Origin: Soonwooa sp032078105
GTDB lineage: Bacteria > Bacteroidota > Bacteroidia > Flavobacteriales > Weeksellaceae
Length of the DNA: 64,000 bases
Assembly: GCA_046269235.1 (NCBI GenBank)
Contig: JBJZOS010000001.1
Coordinates: 248,001 to 312,000 of the forward strand
Reading direction: 5' to 3'
In this document: positions 53,272 to 61,717 of the stretch, one piece after another
Layout: each line of letters begins with the position of its first letter
Position numbering within the stretch: position 1 is the first letter of the stretch
Translations under genes and position numbers: made by a program
The notes under the pieces: generated by a model
The model's input: only the letters and a program-made list of their open reading frames with translations
Database searches by the model: none
What the model was told of the DNA's origin: nothing

Positions 53272-53781
53272 ATGAAAAAAATTATTCTTATCAGTATTGC
53301 AATGTTGGGTTCTTGCGCAAAGCAAAGTCCAATCTATGACGCCACAACAACTGTAGTTAGCCATGACGAGATGGAAGCTTCAAAAACAAGAAATAAAAAC
53401 TTGAATAACGAAGAGCGCCATCAGATACAAGAATGGATTAAGGGGCAGGATAAAAAATACTATCCAATGGGCATGAACTATTGGGTGGATATCGAAAACC
53501 TAGCTTCTGAACCGAAAAAAAATGATGGCGAAAAAGTAAGTTATACATACGATATTTATGATTTTGATATGGTTAAATTATACGAAGACGCCAAACAAAT
53601 CAAAAATCAAGAATTAGGAAAGTTTGATGACCTAAGACCAGTAGAAGATGCTGTTCGACACATGAAGAAAGGGTCGGAAGCAACACTTCTTATTCCGTCA
53701 GCACTGGCTTTCGGATCTTATGGTGATAATGACAAGATTAGCAGTGACATGCCAATTATTGTTAAAATAAAGACACTTTAA
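53272..53781 (+). CDS. gldI: GldI-like FKBP-type peptidyl-prolyl isomerase lipoprotein
   Basis: ATG 53272 gives a lipoprotein signal with Cys15 (ISIAMLGSCAKQS); the longer upstream frame has no signal. 169 residues with the GldI plan: helical part NNEERHQIQEWIKGQ, YYPMGMNYWVDI, then a reduced FKBP domain with VEDAVRHMKKGSEATLLIPS and ALAFGSYGD. GldI is needed for gliding in Flavobacterium and is linked to folding of envelope proteins. Its gene lies 13 nt before a larger isomerase, the usual arrangement. Whether this organism glides is unknown. Confidence 0.85.
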   Translation: MKKIILISIAMLGSCAKQSPIYDATTTVVSHDEMEASKTRNKNLNNEERHQIQEWIKGQDKKYYPMGMNYWVDIENLASEPKKNDGEKVSYTYDIYDFDMVKLYEDAKQIKNQELGKFDDLRPVEDAVRHMKKGSEATLLIPSALAFGSYGDNDKISSDMPIIVKIKTL

Positions 53782-53794
53782 CTAAAAGATATAT

Positions 53795-54892
53795 ATGAAA
53801 AAATTACTATTTGTGCCGGTAGTATTAACATTATTAAATTGTAAAACATTGGAAATAGACAAAGAAACTTACAACAGTCTTTCGGATGGTTTGTATGCGA
53901 AAATGCAAACATCAAAAGGTGAAATGCTAATCAAATTAGAAGACGAAAAAGCACCAGTTACGGTAGCTAACTTCGTAGGATTAGCCGAAGGTAAAATCCC
54001 AAATAAAGCTAAGGCGGATAAAGTACCATTTTATGATGGGACAATTTTTCACCGCGTCATCAAAGATTTCATGATTCAAGGGGGAGATCCACAAGGAACA
54101 GGAATGGGCGATCCAGGCTACAAATTTGCAGATGAAAAAAACGACCTGAAACATACAGGAAAAGGAATTCTTTCTATGGCGAATTCTGGACCTAATACCA
54201 ACGGTTCTCAGTTCTTCATTACAGAAGTTGCGACGCCGTGGTTGGATGGTAGACATACAATCTTCGGGAAAGTGGTAAAAGGCGAAGAGGTTATCGACAC
54301 GATCGCGAATGTTGAAAAAGGTCCTAACGATAAGCCAAAAGAAGATATCGTTCTTCAAAAAGTGACGGTTTTCAGCAAAGGAGATCAATATAAAAAATAC
54401 GATCCAGCAAAAACTTTTGAAGAAGGAAAAGCTAAAATCGAAGAAAAAAACAAAGCTTTCGCTGCTAAAGAAGAAGCTGACCGTCTTAAAAAGTTACAAG
54501 AATTCCAAGCAAATCAAGATAAATTGGTTAACGAGCTGAAAGCTGGCATGCAGTCAACGCCGTCTGGTTTGTTCTATAAAATAACGAAATCTAATCTTTC
54601 TGGAAAAGCACCAAAAAGCGGTGATGTCGTTTCTGTACATTACGCTGGTAAATTGGTTGATGGCGAAGAGTTTGATAACTCTTTCAAGAGAGGCGAGCCT
54701 ATCCAAATTCCGATTGGTGTTGGACAAGTCATCAAAGGTTGGGACGAAGGTATCCAATTGCTTAAAGAAGGCGAAGCAGCAACATTGTTGATCCCTGCAA
54801 GTCTTGGTTACGGCCAAAGAGGCGCTGGCGGGGTGATCCCTGCTAATGCTTGGCTGGTTTTCGATGTAGAATTGGTTAAAGTAGGAGGTTAA
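53795..54892 (+). CDS. Dual-domain peptidyl-prolyl isomerase: cyclophilin-FKBP fusion
   Basis: 365 residues with a lipoprotein signal (Cys16 in LTLLNCKTL). The cyclophilin domain is at about 32-195: FYDGTIFHRVIKDFMIQGGDP, LSMANSGPNTNGSQFFI and WLDGRHTIFGKVV. A charged helical linker (about 205-255) leads to an FKBP domain at about 265-365: VSVHYAGKLVDGEEFDNSF, GVGQVIKGWDEGIQLLKEGE and IPANAWLVFDVEL. Such dual-family immunophilins are known from Flavobacterium. It should fold envelope proteins together with GldI, upstream in the same operon. Confidence 0.93.
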   Translation: MKKLLFVPVVLTLLNCKTLEIDKETYNSLSDGLYAKMQTSKGEMLIKLEDEKAPVTVANFVGLAEGKIPNKAKADKVPFYDGTIFHRVIKDFMIQGGDPQGTGMGDPGYKFADEKNDLKHTGKGILSMANSGPNTNGSQFFITEVATPWLDGRHTIFGKVVKGEEVIDTIANVEKGPNDKPKEDIVLQKVTVFSKGDQYKKYDPAKTFEEGKAKIEEKNKAFAAKEEADRLKKLQEFQANQDKLVNELKAGMQSTPSGLFYKITKSNLSGKAPKSGDVVSVHYAGKLVDGEEFDNSFKRGEPIQIPIGVGQVIKGWDEGIQLLKEGEAATLLIPASLGYGQRGAGGVIPANAWLVFDVELVKVGG

Positions 54893-54918
54893 TAACCACC
54901 CTCATACATAAAATTAAA

Positions 54919-54950
54919 AGAGCTGTTTCTTCGGAAGCAGCTTTTTTATT
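54919..54950 (+). terminator. Terminator of the gldI operon
   Basis: GAGCTGTTTC / GGAAGCAGCTT stem with TTC loop and T run, close in sequence to the hairpin at 42675. Confidence 0.85.
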
Positions 54951-54953
54951 TTG

Positions 54954-55045
54954 GCGCCATTTCCGGCTGTCACTAGTCGCTGCGCCGCGCCAGCACATTT
55001 GCCAGCGCCTGCGGCGCGAGCTCCAACATGCCGTTCCATCCGGGG
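54954..55045. repeat. GC-rich dispersed intergenic repeat, copy 4
   Basis: It starts CGCCATTTCCGGCTGTCACT and AGTCGC (shared with 42712), has GCGCCTGCGGCGC palindromic cores, and ends GAGCTCCAACATGCCGTTCC and ATCC. It is the inverted counterpart of copy 3 at 47508-47590. Confidence 0.7.
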
Positions 55046-55194
55046 CGCAACAACGTTATGAAAAGTTATTTTGTCGATATAGAATTTTGTAAACTAGATT
55101 AGCATAATTGTAATATAAATTTAAACTTATGGTGATGTCTGATTGTTGTTGTTAATCTGTATTTAATTTTATTTTAAAACCAAAATACTTTTTC

Positions 55195-55548
55195 CATTAG
55201 TACGAATTTTGTTGTCGAAGTCACATTATTCAGAAACATAAGATGCTCTATCGAAATCTATTCATGAATCTTTGGTAGAATATTTTACTGTAATTGTTGA
55301 TGATTATTTCCATATTGTGGAAGCCTTAAAACTAACTCAATTAAAATAGACTAAAACTGATCTGATGTTGCACATACGGATAGTATCGTTTTTGTGCAGA
55401 TCATTGTGGCTAAGGGAAGAATAACCGACCAAAACGCTAGGATTGCATAGCTTGTCGCACAAAATATATCGATAAGAACTGATGATGCTATGATCACGCT
55501 ACTTGAAAAAGAAAAATATAATTGGTCTTATGGGGAAGTTGCCAACTA
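55195..55548 (+). pseudogene. Tautomerase family protein remnant
   Basis: Frames read in order give DALSKSIHESLVEYFTVIVDDYFHIVEAL (from about 55235), TDSIVFVQIIVAKGRITDQNARIA and LVAQNISIRTDDAMITLLEKEKYNWSYGEVAN, ending at TAG 55546-55548. This is the layout of small two-part tautomerases (4-oxalocrotonate tautomerase-like). Several stops and at least one frameshift make it dead; the start is not preserved. The surrounding AT-rich DNA holds no other gene. Confidence 0.7.
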
Positions 55549-55576
55549 GAGTTTTAATCATATTTAAGCATAGAAG

Positions 55577-55604
55577 AAATCCTATCATCAGATAGGATTT
55601 TTTG
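55577..55604 (+). terminator. Terminator of the lost tautomerase gene
   Basis: Perfect AAATCCTATC / GATAGGATTT stem with ATCA loop, then Ts. Confidence 0.8.
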
Positions 55605-55607
55605 TCG

Positions 55608-55740
55608 TTAGTTTTGGCGGTTAGTAGTCGCGGCCGGGATAGTAAGGGCGCGAATGAAAGGAGCGGTCTGAAGAAAAGCTTGGGTAATAGATTTGGCTTC
55701 TGAAGACGTAACCCCTGGATAGCCCGAGATGCCGCCCAAT
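55608..55740. repeat. Possible divergent GC-rich intergenic repeat
   Basis: GC-richer than its surroundings, with AGTAGTCGCGGCCGGGATAG and GATAGCCCGAGATGCC. Similarity to the other copies is only short. May be a degenerate member or an unrelated element. Confidence 0.35.
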
Positions 55741-55742
55741 TA

Positions 55743-55772
55743 AAAAAGCTAAGTCTTACGACCTAGCTTTTA
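55743..55772 (-). terminator. Terminator of rny
   Basis: Minus-strand stem AAAGCTAGGTCG / CGACCTAGC-like (AAGCTAGGTC...GACTTAGCTT, one G-U) with a six-T tail, about 18 nt after the rny stop. Confidence 0.75.
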
Positions 55773-55790
55773 ATGTGTATGTTGATAAAA

Positions 55791-57362
55791 CTATCTTGCG
55801 ATGTTAACCGCTCTAGTTTCTCGAATAACCGTAACTCTTACTTGACCAGGATAGGTCAATTCGTTTTGGATTTTCTCCGAAATGTCATAAGATAATTGGT
55901 GCGCCACTTCGTCATTAACTTTCGCACTTTCCACCATCACACGAAGCTCTCTACCAGCTTGGATCGCGTAAGCGCTAGAGACACCGTCAAAGCTTAATGC
56001 TGCTGCTTCTAGATCTTTGAGTCTTTGGATATAAGACTCCAAAACTTGGCGTCTTGCACCTGGTCTTGCTCCAGAAATAGCATCTGCAACTTGAATAATC
56101 GGCGATAGAAGAGAGGTCATTTCGATCTCGTCGTGGTGTGCTCCGATAGCATTGATAACTTCTGCGTTTTCACCATATTTCTCAGCCCATTGCATTCCTA
56201 ATAATGCGTGAGGAAGCTCTGACTCTTGCTCCGGAACTTTTCCGATATCGTGTAAAAGACCAGCTCTTTTTGCTAGTTTTACGTTAAGGCCAAGTTCGGC
56301 AGCCATTGTTGCTGCAATGTTTGCAACCTCCCGAGAGTGTTGAAGCAAATTTTGTCCGTAAGAAGAACGGAACTTCATACGTCCAACAATTTTTACCAAC
56401 TCTGGGTGAAGCCCGTGGATGCCAAGATCGATGATGGTTCTTTTACCAACTTCGATGATTTCTTCCTCGATTTGTTTTTGAGTTTTTAGTACCACTTCTT
56501 CGATACGGGCAGGATGGATTCTTCCGTCAGTTACCAATCTGTGAAGTGAAAGTCTTGCAACCTCTCTTCTTACAGGATCGAAACATGATAATAAGATCGC
56601 TTCTGGTGTATCGTCAACGATAATCTCAACACCTGTAGCGGCTTCTAGCGCACGAATGTTACGACCTTCGCGCCCAATGATTCTACCTTTAATTTCGTCC
56701 GATTCGATGTTGAATACCGAAACTGAATTTTCGATAGCCTGCTCTGTTCCGATTCTTTGAATTGTTTGGATAACAATTTTTTTAGCTTCGGTTTTGGCAT
56801 TAAGCTGGGCTTCTTCCATAATATTTTGGACATAAGCCTGTGCTCTTGTTTTTGCCTCAGCACGCATGGTTTCTACCAATTCTTCTTTAGCTTCTTCTGC
56901 TGTATAGTTAGATATTTTTTCTAGCATTTCAACCTTTTGAGCTGTTGCGGCATCCAACTCTTGTTGTTTACGCTCTACAATTTCTTGTTTTTTCGAATAT
57001 TCAGCAATTTGTTTTTCAAGGTCTTTTTCTTTACGATTAATTTTGCTAAGTTCTTCGTTTAGTTTGTGCTCTTTATCTTTGGTTCTTTTCTCAACCTCTT
57101 GCATTTTCTTTTCGCGAGATTGGATGTTAGAATCGTGTTCCGATTTAAGTTCCAAAAATTTTTCTTTAGCTTGTAAGTGTTTTTCTTTTTTAATAGTTTC
57201 AGCTTGTGTGTTAGCTTTTTCTATGATAGTTTCGGCACTTTTTTTGGCATCTTCTATGATGAATTTTCCTTTAGAATTTAGTGAGCTTTTAGAATATATA
57301 ATTCCTAAAATCGCACCTATGACCAAAGCAACTATACCGATAGTAATGTAGGTTGCAATCAT
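55791..57362 (-). CDS. rny: Ribonuclease Y
   Basis: 523 residues. N-terminal TM anchor (about 4-24, TYITIGIVALVIGAILGIIY), a long coiled coil (30-190), a KH domain with GRIIGREGRNIRALEAATGVEI (about 212-235) and an HD phosphohydrolase domain (QHSREVANIAATMAAELG ... GLLHDIGK, near 340-375). It is an endoribonuclease that starts mRNA decay at the membrane. It lies downstream of zapA on the same strand, with the probable 6S RNA between them. Confidence 0.96.
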   Translation of the reverse strand: MIATYITIGIVALVIGAILGIIYSKSSLNSKGKFIIEDAKKSAETIIEKANTQAETIKKEKHLQAKEKFLELKSEHDSNIQSREKKMQEVEKRTKDKEHKLNEELSKINRKEKDLEKQIAEYSKKQEIVERKQQELDAATAQKVEMLEKISNYTAEEAKEELVETMRAEAKTRAQAYVQNIMEEAQLNAKTEAKKIVIQTIQRIGTEQAIENSVSVFNIESDEIKGRIIGREGRNIRALEAATGVEIIVDDTPEAILLSCFDPVRREVARLSLHRLVTDGRIHPARIEEVVLKTQKQIEEEIIEVGKRTIIDLGIHGLHPELVKIVGRMKFRSSYGQNLLQHSREVANIAATMAAELGLNVKLAKRAGLLHDIGKVPEQESELPHALLGMQWAEKYGENAEVINAIGAHHDEIEMTSLLSPIIQVADAISGARPGARRQVLESYIQRLKDLEAAALSFDGVSSAYAIQAGRELRVMVESAKVNDEVAHQLSYDISEKIQNELTYPGQVRVTVIRETRAVNIAR

Positions 57363-57406
57363 AATTTATAGTAAGTTATTTAATTTCTTTTTTAATTTTT
57401 AAACAT

Positions 57407-57580
57407 AAAAAAACCTACAACAATCCATTATTAAGAGTAAACTCCTAATCAACACGATTTGAACTGTTTTTCATTATCTGTAATCTGCGACGAGGCAGCG
57501 CGCCATTTAATGAACATTCGTTCGGCAATTGTTTAGCGTTGAGTTTACCTGCTGTGTTAGAATTATTGTAGGCAGCTTGT
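57407..57580 (-). ncRNA. ssrS: Probable 6S RNA (SsrS)
   Basis: A gene-free gap between zapA and rny with a long-range foldback on the minus strand. The terminal stem CCTACAAT (complement of 57565-57572) pairs with TTGTAGG (57414-57420), an inner stem GTAAACTC / GAGTTTAC joins 57437-57444 with 57541-57548, and a seven-T tail follows (57407-57413). A large central open region lies between them. Linkage of ssrS to zapA is well known in proteobacteria, and a long imperfect rod with a central bulge is the 6S form. 6S RNA binds the housekeeping RNA polymerase. Confidence 0.6.
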
Positions 57581-57594
57581 ATATATGGAAGATT

Positions 57595-57882
57595 TTAGTC
57601 CTCCAATTCTTCCAATAACTGGTTGATTTTTGTCAAACGGTCATTGGTATTTGTTAAATTCTTTTCATTATTTTTTAAGTGCACTTCGGCGTTAGTTCCT
57701 AATTTTAATGCGCACATGGCTAAAGCATCTTGCTTGTCACGTACATCAAAATTCGCCTCAAATTCCTTAATCATCGTTTCAATTTGTTTCCCAACTTTAC
57801 GTAGGGTTTCTTCTTCGGCAGCGGGGACGTTAAGAGGATAGACTCTTCCAGCAATGTTGATGGTAATTCTTCTAATATCCAT
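57595..57882 (-). CDS. zapA: Cell division protein ZapA
   Basis: 95 residues. The N-terminal globular part RRITINIAGRVYPLNVPAAEEETLRKVGKQI is typical of ZapA, with a C-terminal coiled coil ending LTKINQLLEELED. It promotes bundling of FtsZ filaments at the Z ring. It starts 3 nt after the upstream coiled-coil gene, so the pair is translated together. Confidence 0.88.
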   Translation of the reverse strand: MDIRRITINIAGRVYPLNVPAAEEETLRKVGKQIETMIKEFEANFDVRDKQDALAMCALKLGTNAEVHLKNNEKNLTNTNDRLTKINQLLEELED

Positions 57883-57885
57883 ATC

Positions 57886-58188
57886 TTATAATCCACTGTT
57901 TCGTAACTCTGCAATACAAAAATCAACCTCTTTTATCAATTTATTTAGGTGATTTTTCATCAATTTATTATGATCTGCATTTCCGCTTATAGCTGAATAA
58001 AGTTTTAAATCTTTTTGCTCTTCTTCTAAAACTCGATTTCTTTTTTTCTCTTCATCAAATTCCTCCTGCAATTGCTTATAGTCCTTAGAAAGCTCAACAT
58101 ATTTGTTTAATAAACTGATATGTGTCTTGTGCAACTTAGCGATTTTCTTTTCTAATTGCACGAAATTATTTTCTAATTCTGATAGCAT
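57886..58188 (-). CDS. Small coiled-coil protein upstream of zapA
   Basis: 100 residues, nearly all heptad coiled coil (ELENNFVQLEKKIAKLHKTH, YKQLQEEFDEEKKRNRVLEEEQ), then a short tail with NADHNKLMKNHLNKLIKEVDFCIAEL. Proteins of this type stand before zapA across Bacteroidota. The structure recalls ZapB, so a divisome role is a fair guess, not shown. The gap to the next stop codon is 177 nt and holds its promoter region. Confidence 0.75.
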   Translation of the reverse strand: MLSELENNFVQLEKKIAKLHKTHISLLNKYVELSKDYKQLQEEFDEEKKRNRVLEEEQKDLKLYSAISGNADHNKLMKNHLNKLIKEVDFCIAELRNSGL

Positions 58189-58365
58189 CGAGTTTGATAA
58201 ATTCTAACTATTACAAAAGTATAAAAAAACTTAACAAAAAGAAAGATTTTTAGCTTTTATTTAATGTTTTTAATAAGAGTTTTAATTGCTTGTTAATTAA
58301 TTATTTAGTGTTGTAATTTCTTTAAAAACCTAAAACTTTCACCAATTGACGAAAGTTTTACATTG

Positions 58366-60981
58366 TTAAAATGGATATCCAAATGCAAAATTGAGAGTTG
58401 GTCGGAGAAGCTTATTTTTCATCATCACCCAACGCTCGCCAACCGGTTGGTTGGGATCGTACATTTTGTAAGCCAAATCTAATCTGAACTTAATGTAAGC
58501 CACGTTTAATCTAAGTCCAAATCCGCTACCAACACCCATTTGACTTATGAATTTACTGAACTTAAACTGATCTCCAAATCCATTATCTTTTAATCCCCAG
58601 ATGTTACCAGCATCTGTAAAAAGTGCGGCTTCGAACATCTTATTAATCGGTAATCGGTATTCGATGCTTGTCGTCAATTTAACATTGTCCATCGCATAAG
58701 ATCTTACGCGTTCGTCAAGTTGCGAATCTGCTGGGCCAAGACCTCCAAAAGCGACCCATGCTCTAATGTCATTGGATCCACCATTGAAATAAGAACGGAT
58801 AAATGGCATGTTGTTAGAGTTGCCATATGGGATACCAATCCCAATAAATTGTCGAATGGCTAACGTGTGAGGTTGCGCTTTATCTTGGAAGAATGTGAAG
58901 TATTTTCTAAAATCAAAATCAAATTTTACAAACTGAGAATATGGGATTTTAAAAATTGTTTTAGTATCATTTCCGATGACACCATCTTGCGTTGTTGTTT
59001 TAGTAAAAAGTCCAAGTACATTACCTGCAACTTCAAATTTTCCATTAAAATAGAATGGATTTTTGTAAGCTTTTTGACCAATTTCGTTATACATGAAGTT
59101 GTAAATAATCGAAGAGATGACAGCGTCTTGCGTCTGTCTGTCTTTGTTGGCAAGCGATTGTCGATAAGAGTTAAATGTGTCAGTCTGCGTTTGGTCTAAT
59201 CCACTTTGGAACATATTATCACGAATAATAATTCTAGAAACATCATCAATACCAATTTGACCATTGTTGTATTGTGTTGCGATATTAGGATGTTCCACAA
59301 AATACCAATCGAAAACTTGTTGTCTAATATCGTTGTCTGCTAAGAATAGTTGGTAGTAGTTTTCTTTGTTTTGTGTAAAACTGAATTGGGTATTAAATAA
59401 AGTCAACTTATGCGAAACAACATCATTAACATTGGCATAATAGCTAAGACCAGTATTAAAATTGATACGTCCTAATCCAATATTATTTTGGATTGCTGCG
59501 CCTAAAAATATACTTGATGTTGGTGAGTATCTTTTTGGGATTACTTTCCAATAACGTTTGAAAGGTACCCAAAGTCGAGGGATTTGTAACGACGCTTGTG
59601 TTGATAATTCGTAAGCATTGAATAATGCGTTGTCTTTTTTAGGATCTTTAGTTGTACCAATAATACCAGAAAAACTGATGTTTAAGTTTTCTGCGCCTTT
59701 AAAAACATTACGAGACGTTAATTCTAAAGATGGAGAAAAGCCAAAGTTTAGAATTTCGGAATAATGTAAGTCCATACCGACTTTAAAATCATATTTTGGT
59801 AGTGGTTTTAGAATATATCGAACGTCAATTAAGCTATCGTTTTGTTTATCTGTACCTTCATTACGCAATCCATCAACCGCTTGTAGAATCGTAAAGTTGT
59901 TCATCGCCATTAGGTTACGTTTGGTCACGTCAAAATCGCGTTGTTTATAACTGTCACCAGGCTTGTAAATGATTGGAAGCCAAAGCGATTGAAGTTTATA
60001 AGCTGTCGTGTCAGCTCTATAAATACTGATACCACGTAAGCTGTCTTTGCGAATACTTTTTTCTTCGTATTCTTTAATGTTGTTGACAACAGCAATGTCT
60101 ATGCTTCCAATTTTTGGTTTAATAAATGCCGCATCCAACGTGTCTTTGTGGATATCCATTGTCACAGGGACATCTTTACGACTGGAAAGTGTATCTGCTG
60201 TAAAATAAATTTGTTCACCAGATGCATTGAATTTATAATAACCCTCATCCTTCATCAATTGCGTGATGCGTTTTACTTCGTCTTCAAGAACGGTTTGGTC
60301 GAGAATGTTTCCTTTTTTAATAAGGCTTTTTTTGATGTCTCTTTCGTAAATGTTTCTAACACCCGAATCGGTGATGTTATAATAATAATCTTTAATAAAA
60401 GTAGGATCTCTGTGGATGATGTTGTATTTAACTTCCGCTTTTTTAGCCGCTGAATCTCTTTTTACAGAGTGTGTAACTTCAGAATCCCAATAACCTTTGT
60501 AGACTAAGTAGTTTTGGATATTGTCTACACTGGCTTTAGTTTTACCATCGCTATAGATAACGGGTTTTTCGCCAACGGTATGCCAGAATCTGTTCCAAAA
60601 TAGGTTTCTACCAACATACTCTGGATGATTATATTTTATGAAAAGAGAATCACGAAGTTTTTGATTTCTCATTTCGTTAGGATAAGTCATGTATTCGGTA
60701 AGAATACTGTCGTATTTGGGATTAGCCGCATTGTAGGCGAGAAGACCTAAAGGAAACAAGAAAAAAGTTTTCTTATTAGGCTTTTGTGCTGCAAAACTTG
60801 GGATTTTGTCACTTAGGATTTTCCCGTCTTGGTATGTGAAATCATTTCTGGTCAACAAGTATTCGCCGTCTGGGACCTTCTTTGTTGTGCTACATGCATG
60901 GAGCAATAACAACATCGCGCTTGCTGATAAACAAAATATATAATACTTTTGGGAATATTTTCGAAAATGCTTACTTCTCAT
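58366..60981 (-). CDS. tamL: TamL: Omp85/TamA-like outer-membrane assembly lipoprotein
   Basis: The start is set at ATG 60981 (MRSKHFRKYSQKYYIFCLSA): it places a lipobox at Cys30 (LLLLHACSTTKKVPDGEYLL), while the open frame upstream lacks a signal. 871 residues: POTRA-like domains (VDNIQNYLVYKGYWDSEV; IKKGNILDQTVLEDEVKRIT; RDFDVTKRNLMAMNNFTIL), then a beta-barrel to FAFGYPF with PFIRSYFNGGSNDIRAWVAFGGLGP. It is the Bacteroidota form of TamA, which inserts outer-membrane proteins with TamB. The first 15 nt overlap the divergent methyltransferase gene. Confidence 0.88.
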   Translation of the reverse strand: MRSKHFRKYSQKYYIFCLSASAMLLLLHACSTTKKVPDGEYLLTRNDFTYQDGKILSDKIPSFAAQKPNKKTFFLFPLGLLAYNAANPKYDSILTEYMTYPNEMRNQKLRDSLFIKYNHPEYVGRNLFWNRFWHTVGEKPVIYSDGKTKASVDNIQNYLVYKGYWDSEVTHSVKRDSAAKKAEVKYNIIHRDPTFIKDYYYNITDSGVRNIYERDIKKSLIKKGNILDQTVLEDEVKRITQLMKDEGYYKFNASGEQIYFTADTLSSRKDVPVTMDIHKDTLDAAFIKPKIGSIDIAVVNNIKEYEEKSIRKDSLRGISIYRADTTAYKLQSLWLPIIYKPGDSYKQRDFDVTKRNLMAMNNFTILQAVDGLRNEGTDKQNDSLIDVRYILKPLPKYDFKVGMDLHYSEILNFGFSPSLELTSRNVFKGAENLNISFSGIIGTTKDPKKDNALFNAYELSTQASLQIPRLWVPFKRYWKVIPKRYSPTSSIFLGAAIQNNIGLGRINFNTGLSYYANVNDVVSHKLTLFNTQFSFTQNKENYYQLFLADNDIRQQVFDWYFVEHPNIATQYNNGQIGIDDVSRIIIRDNMFQSGLDQTQTDTFNSYRQSLANKDRQTQDAVISSIIYNFMYNEIGQKAYKNPFYFNGKFEVAGNVLGLFTKTTTQDGVIGNDTKTIFKIPYSQFVKFDFDFRKYFTFFQDKAQPHTLAIRQFIGIGIPYGNSNNMPFIRSYFNGGSNDIRAWVAFGGLGPADSQLDERVRSYAMDNVKLTTSIEYRLPINKMFEAALFTDAGNIWGLKDNGFGDQFKFSKFISQMGVGSGFGLRLNVAYIKFRLDLAYKMYDPNQPVGERWVMMKNKLLRPTLNFAFGYPF

Positions 60982-61704
60982 AAAATAAAAATTATAAAAT
61001 CTCTCGAAAAAAAGAAATTTAGACAAAAATACAATTTGTTTTTGGTTGAAAGTAACAAGATTATTAAAGAACTTGCGAATTCTCATGTTAAAATTTTAGA
61101 AATTTACTCTATAAAGCCAGAAGAATTGAAAAGTTTGTTCAAAAATGTTGATATTTTTGAAATTGACGAAAGAGAACTTCGCAAAATAAGTTTCTTGCAA
61201 AATCCTAAAGATTCGGTGGCGGTTTGTTCGCTCGAAACTGCAAAAATTGACGATTCTATAGACCGACAAATAATATTGGATGGTATCCAAGATCCTGGAA
61301 ATCTTGGCACAATTATCCGATTGGCGGATTGGTTTGGGATTGAACAAGTCGTTTGTAGTCAGGATACTGTGGATCTTTATAATCCGAAAGTTTTGATGTC
61401 AACCATGGGTTCTTTTGCAAGAGTTAACGTGTGTTATGTTGAGTTGGAAGATTATCTTAAAATCTATCAACATCCAATCATTGGGACCGATATGCAGGGC
61501 GAAAGTATTTATAAAAAAGAATTCCCGTCAAAATTTAGTTTGGTACTTGGTAATGAGGGGAATGGTATTCGTCCCAGTGTTGAGCAACTACTAACTGATG
61601 TTATCACCATCCCAAGATTCGGAAAGCAACAATCAACCGAAAGTCTTAATGTGTCAATGGCTACCGGGATTATTTTAGGTCAAATATTTTCGGATGAAGT
61701 TTAA
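60967..61704 (+). CDS. TrmH/SpoU family RNA 2'-O-methyltransferase
   Basis: The start is set at ATG 60967 (MLTSHKIKIIKSLEKKKFRQKYNLFLVES), which fits the family N-terminus; an upstream in-frame start adds only MGIFSK. 245 residues. The N-terminal L30e-like RNA-binding domain is followed by a SPOUT domain: ILDGIQDPGNLGTIIRLADWFG, LVLGNEGNGIRPSV and PRFGKQQSTESLNVSMATGIIL. The target nucleotide is unknown. Its start codon lies inside the 5' end of tamL on the other strand. Confidence 0.9.
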   Translation: MLTSHKIKIIKSLEKKKFRQKYNLFLVESNKIIKELANSHVKILEIYSIKPEELKSLFKNVDIFEIDERELRKISFLQNPKDSVAVCSLETAKIDDSIDRQIILDGIQDPGNLGTIIRLADWFGIEQVVCSQDTVDLYNPKVLMSTMGSFARVNVCYVELEDYLKIYQHPIIGTDMQGESIYKKEFPSKFSLVLGNEGNGIRPSVEQLLTDVITIPRFGKQQSTESLNVSMATGIILGQIFSDEV

Positions 61705-61717
61705 ATCTAATGTAGAA

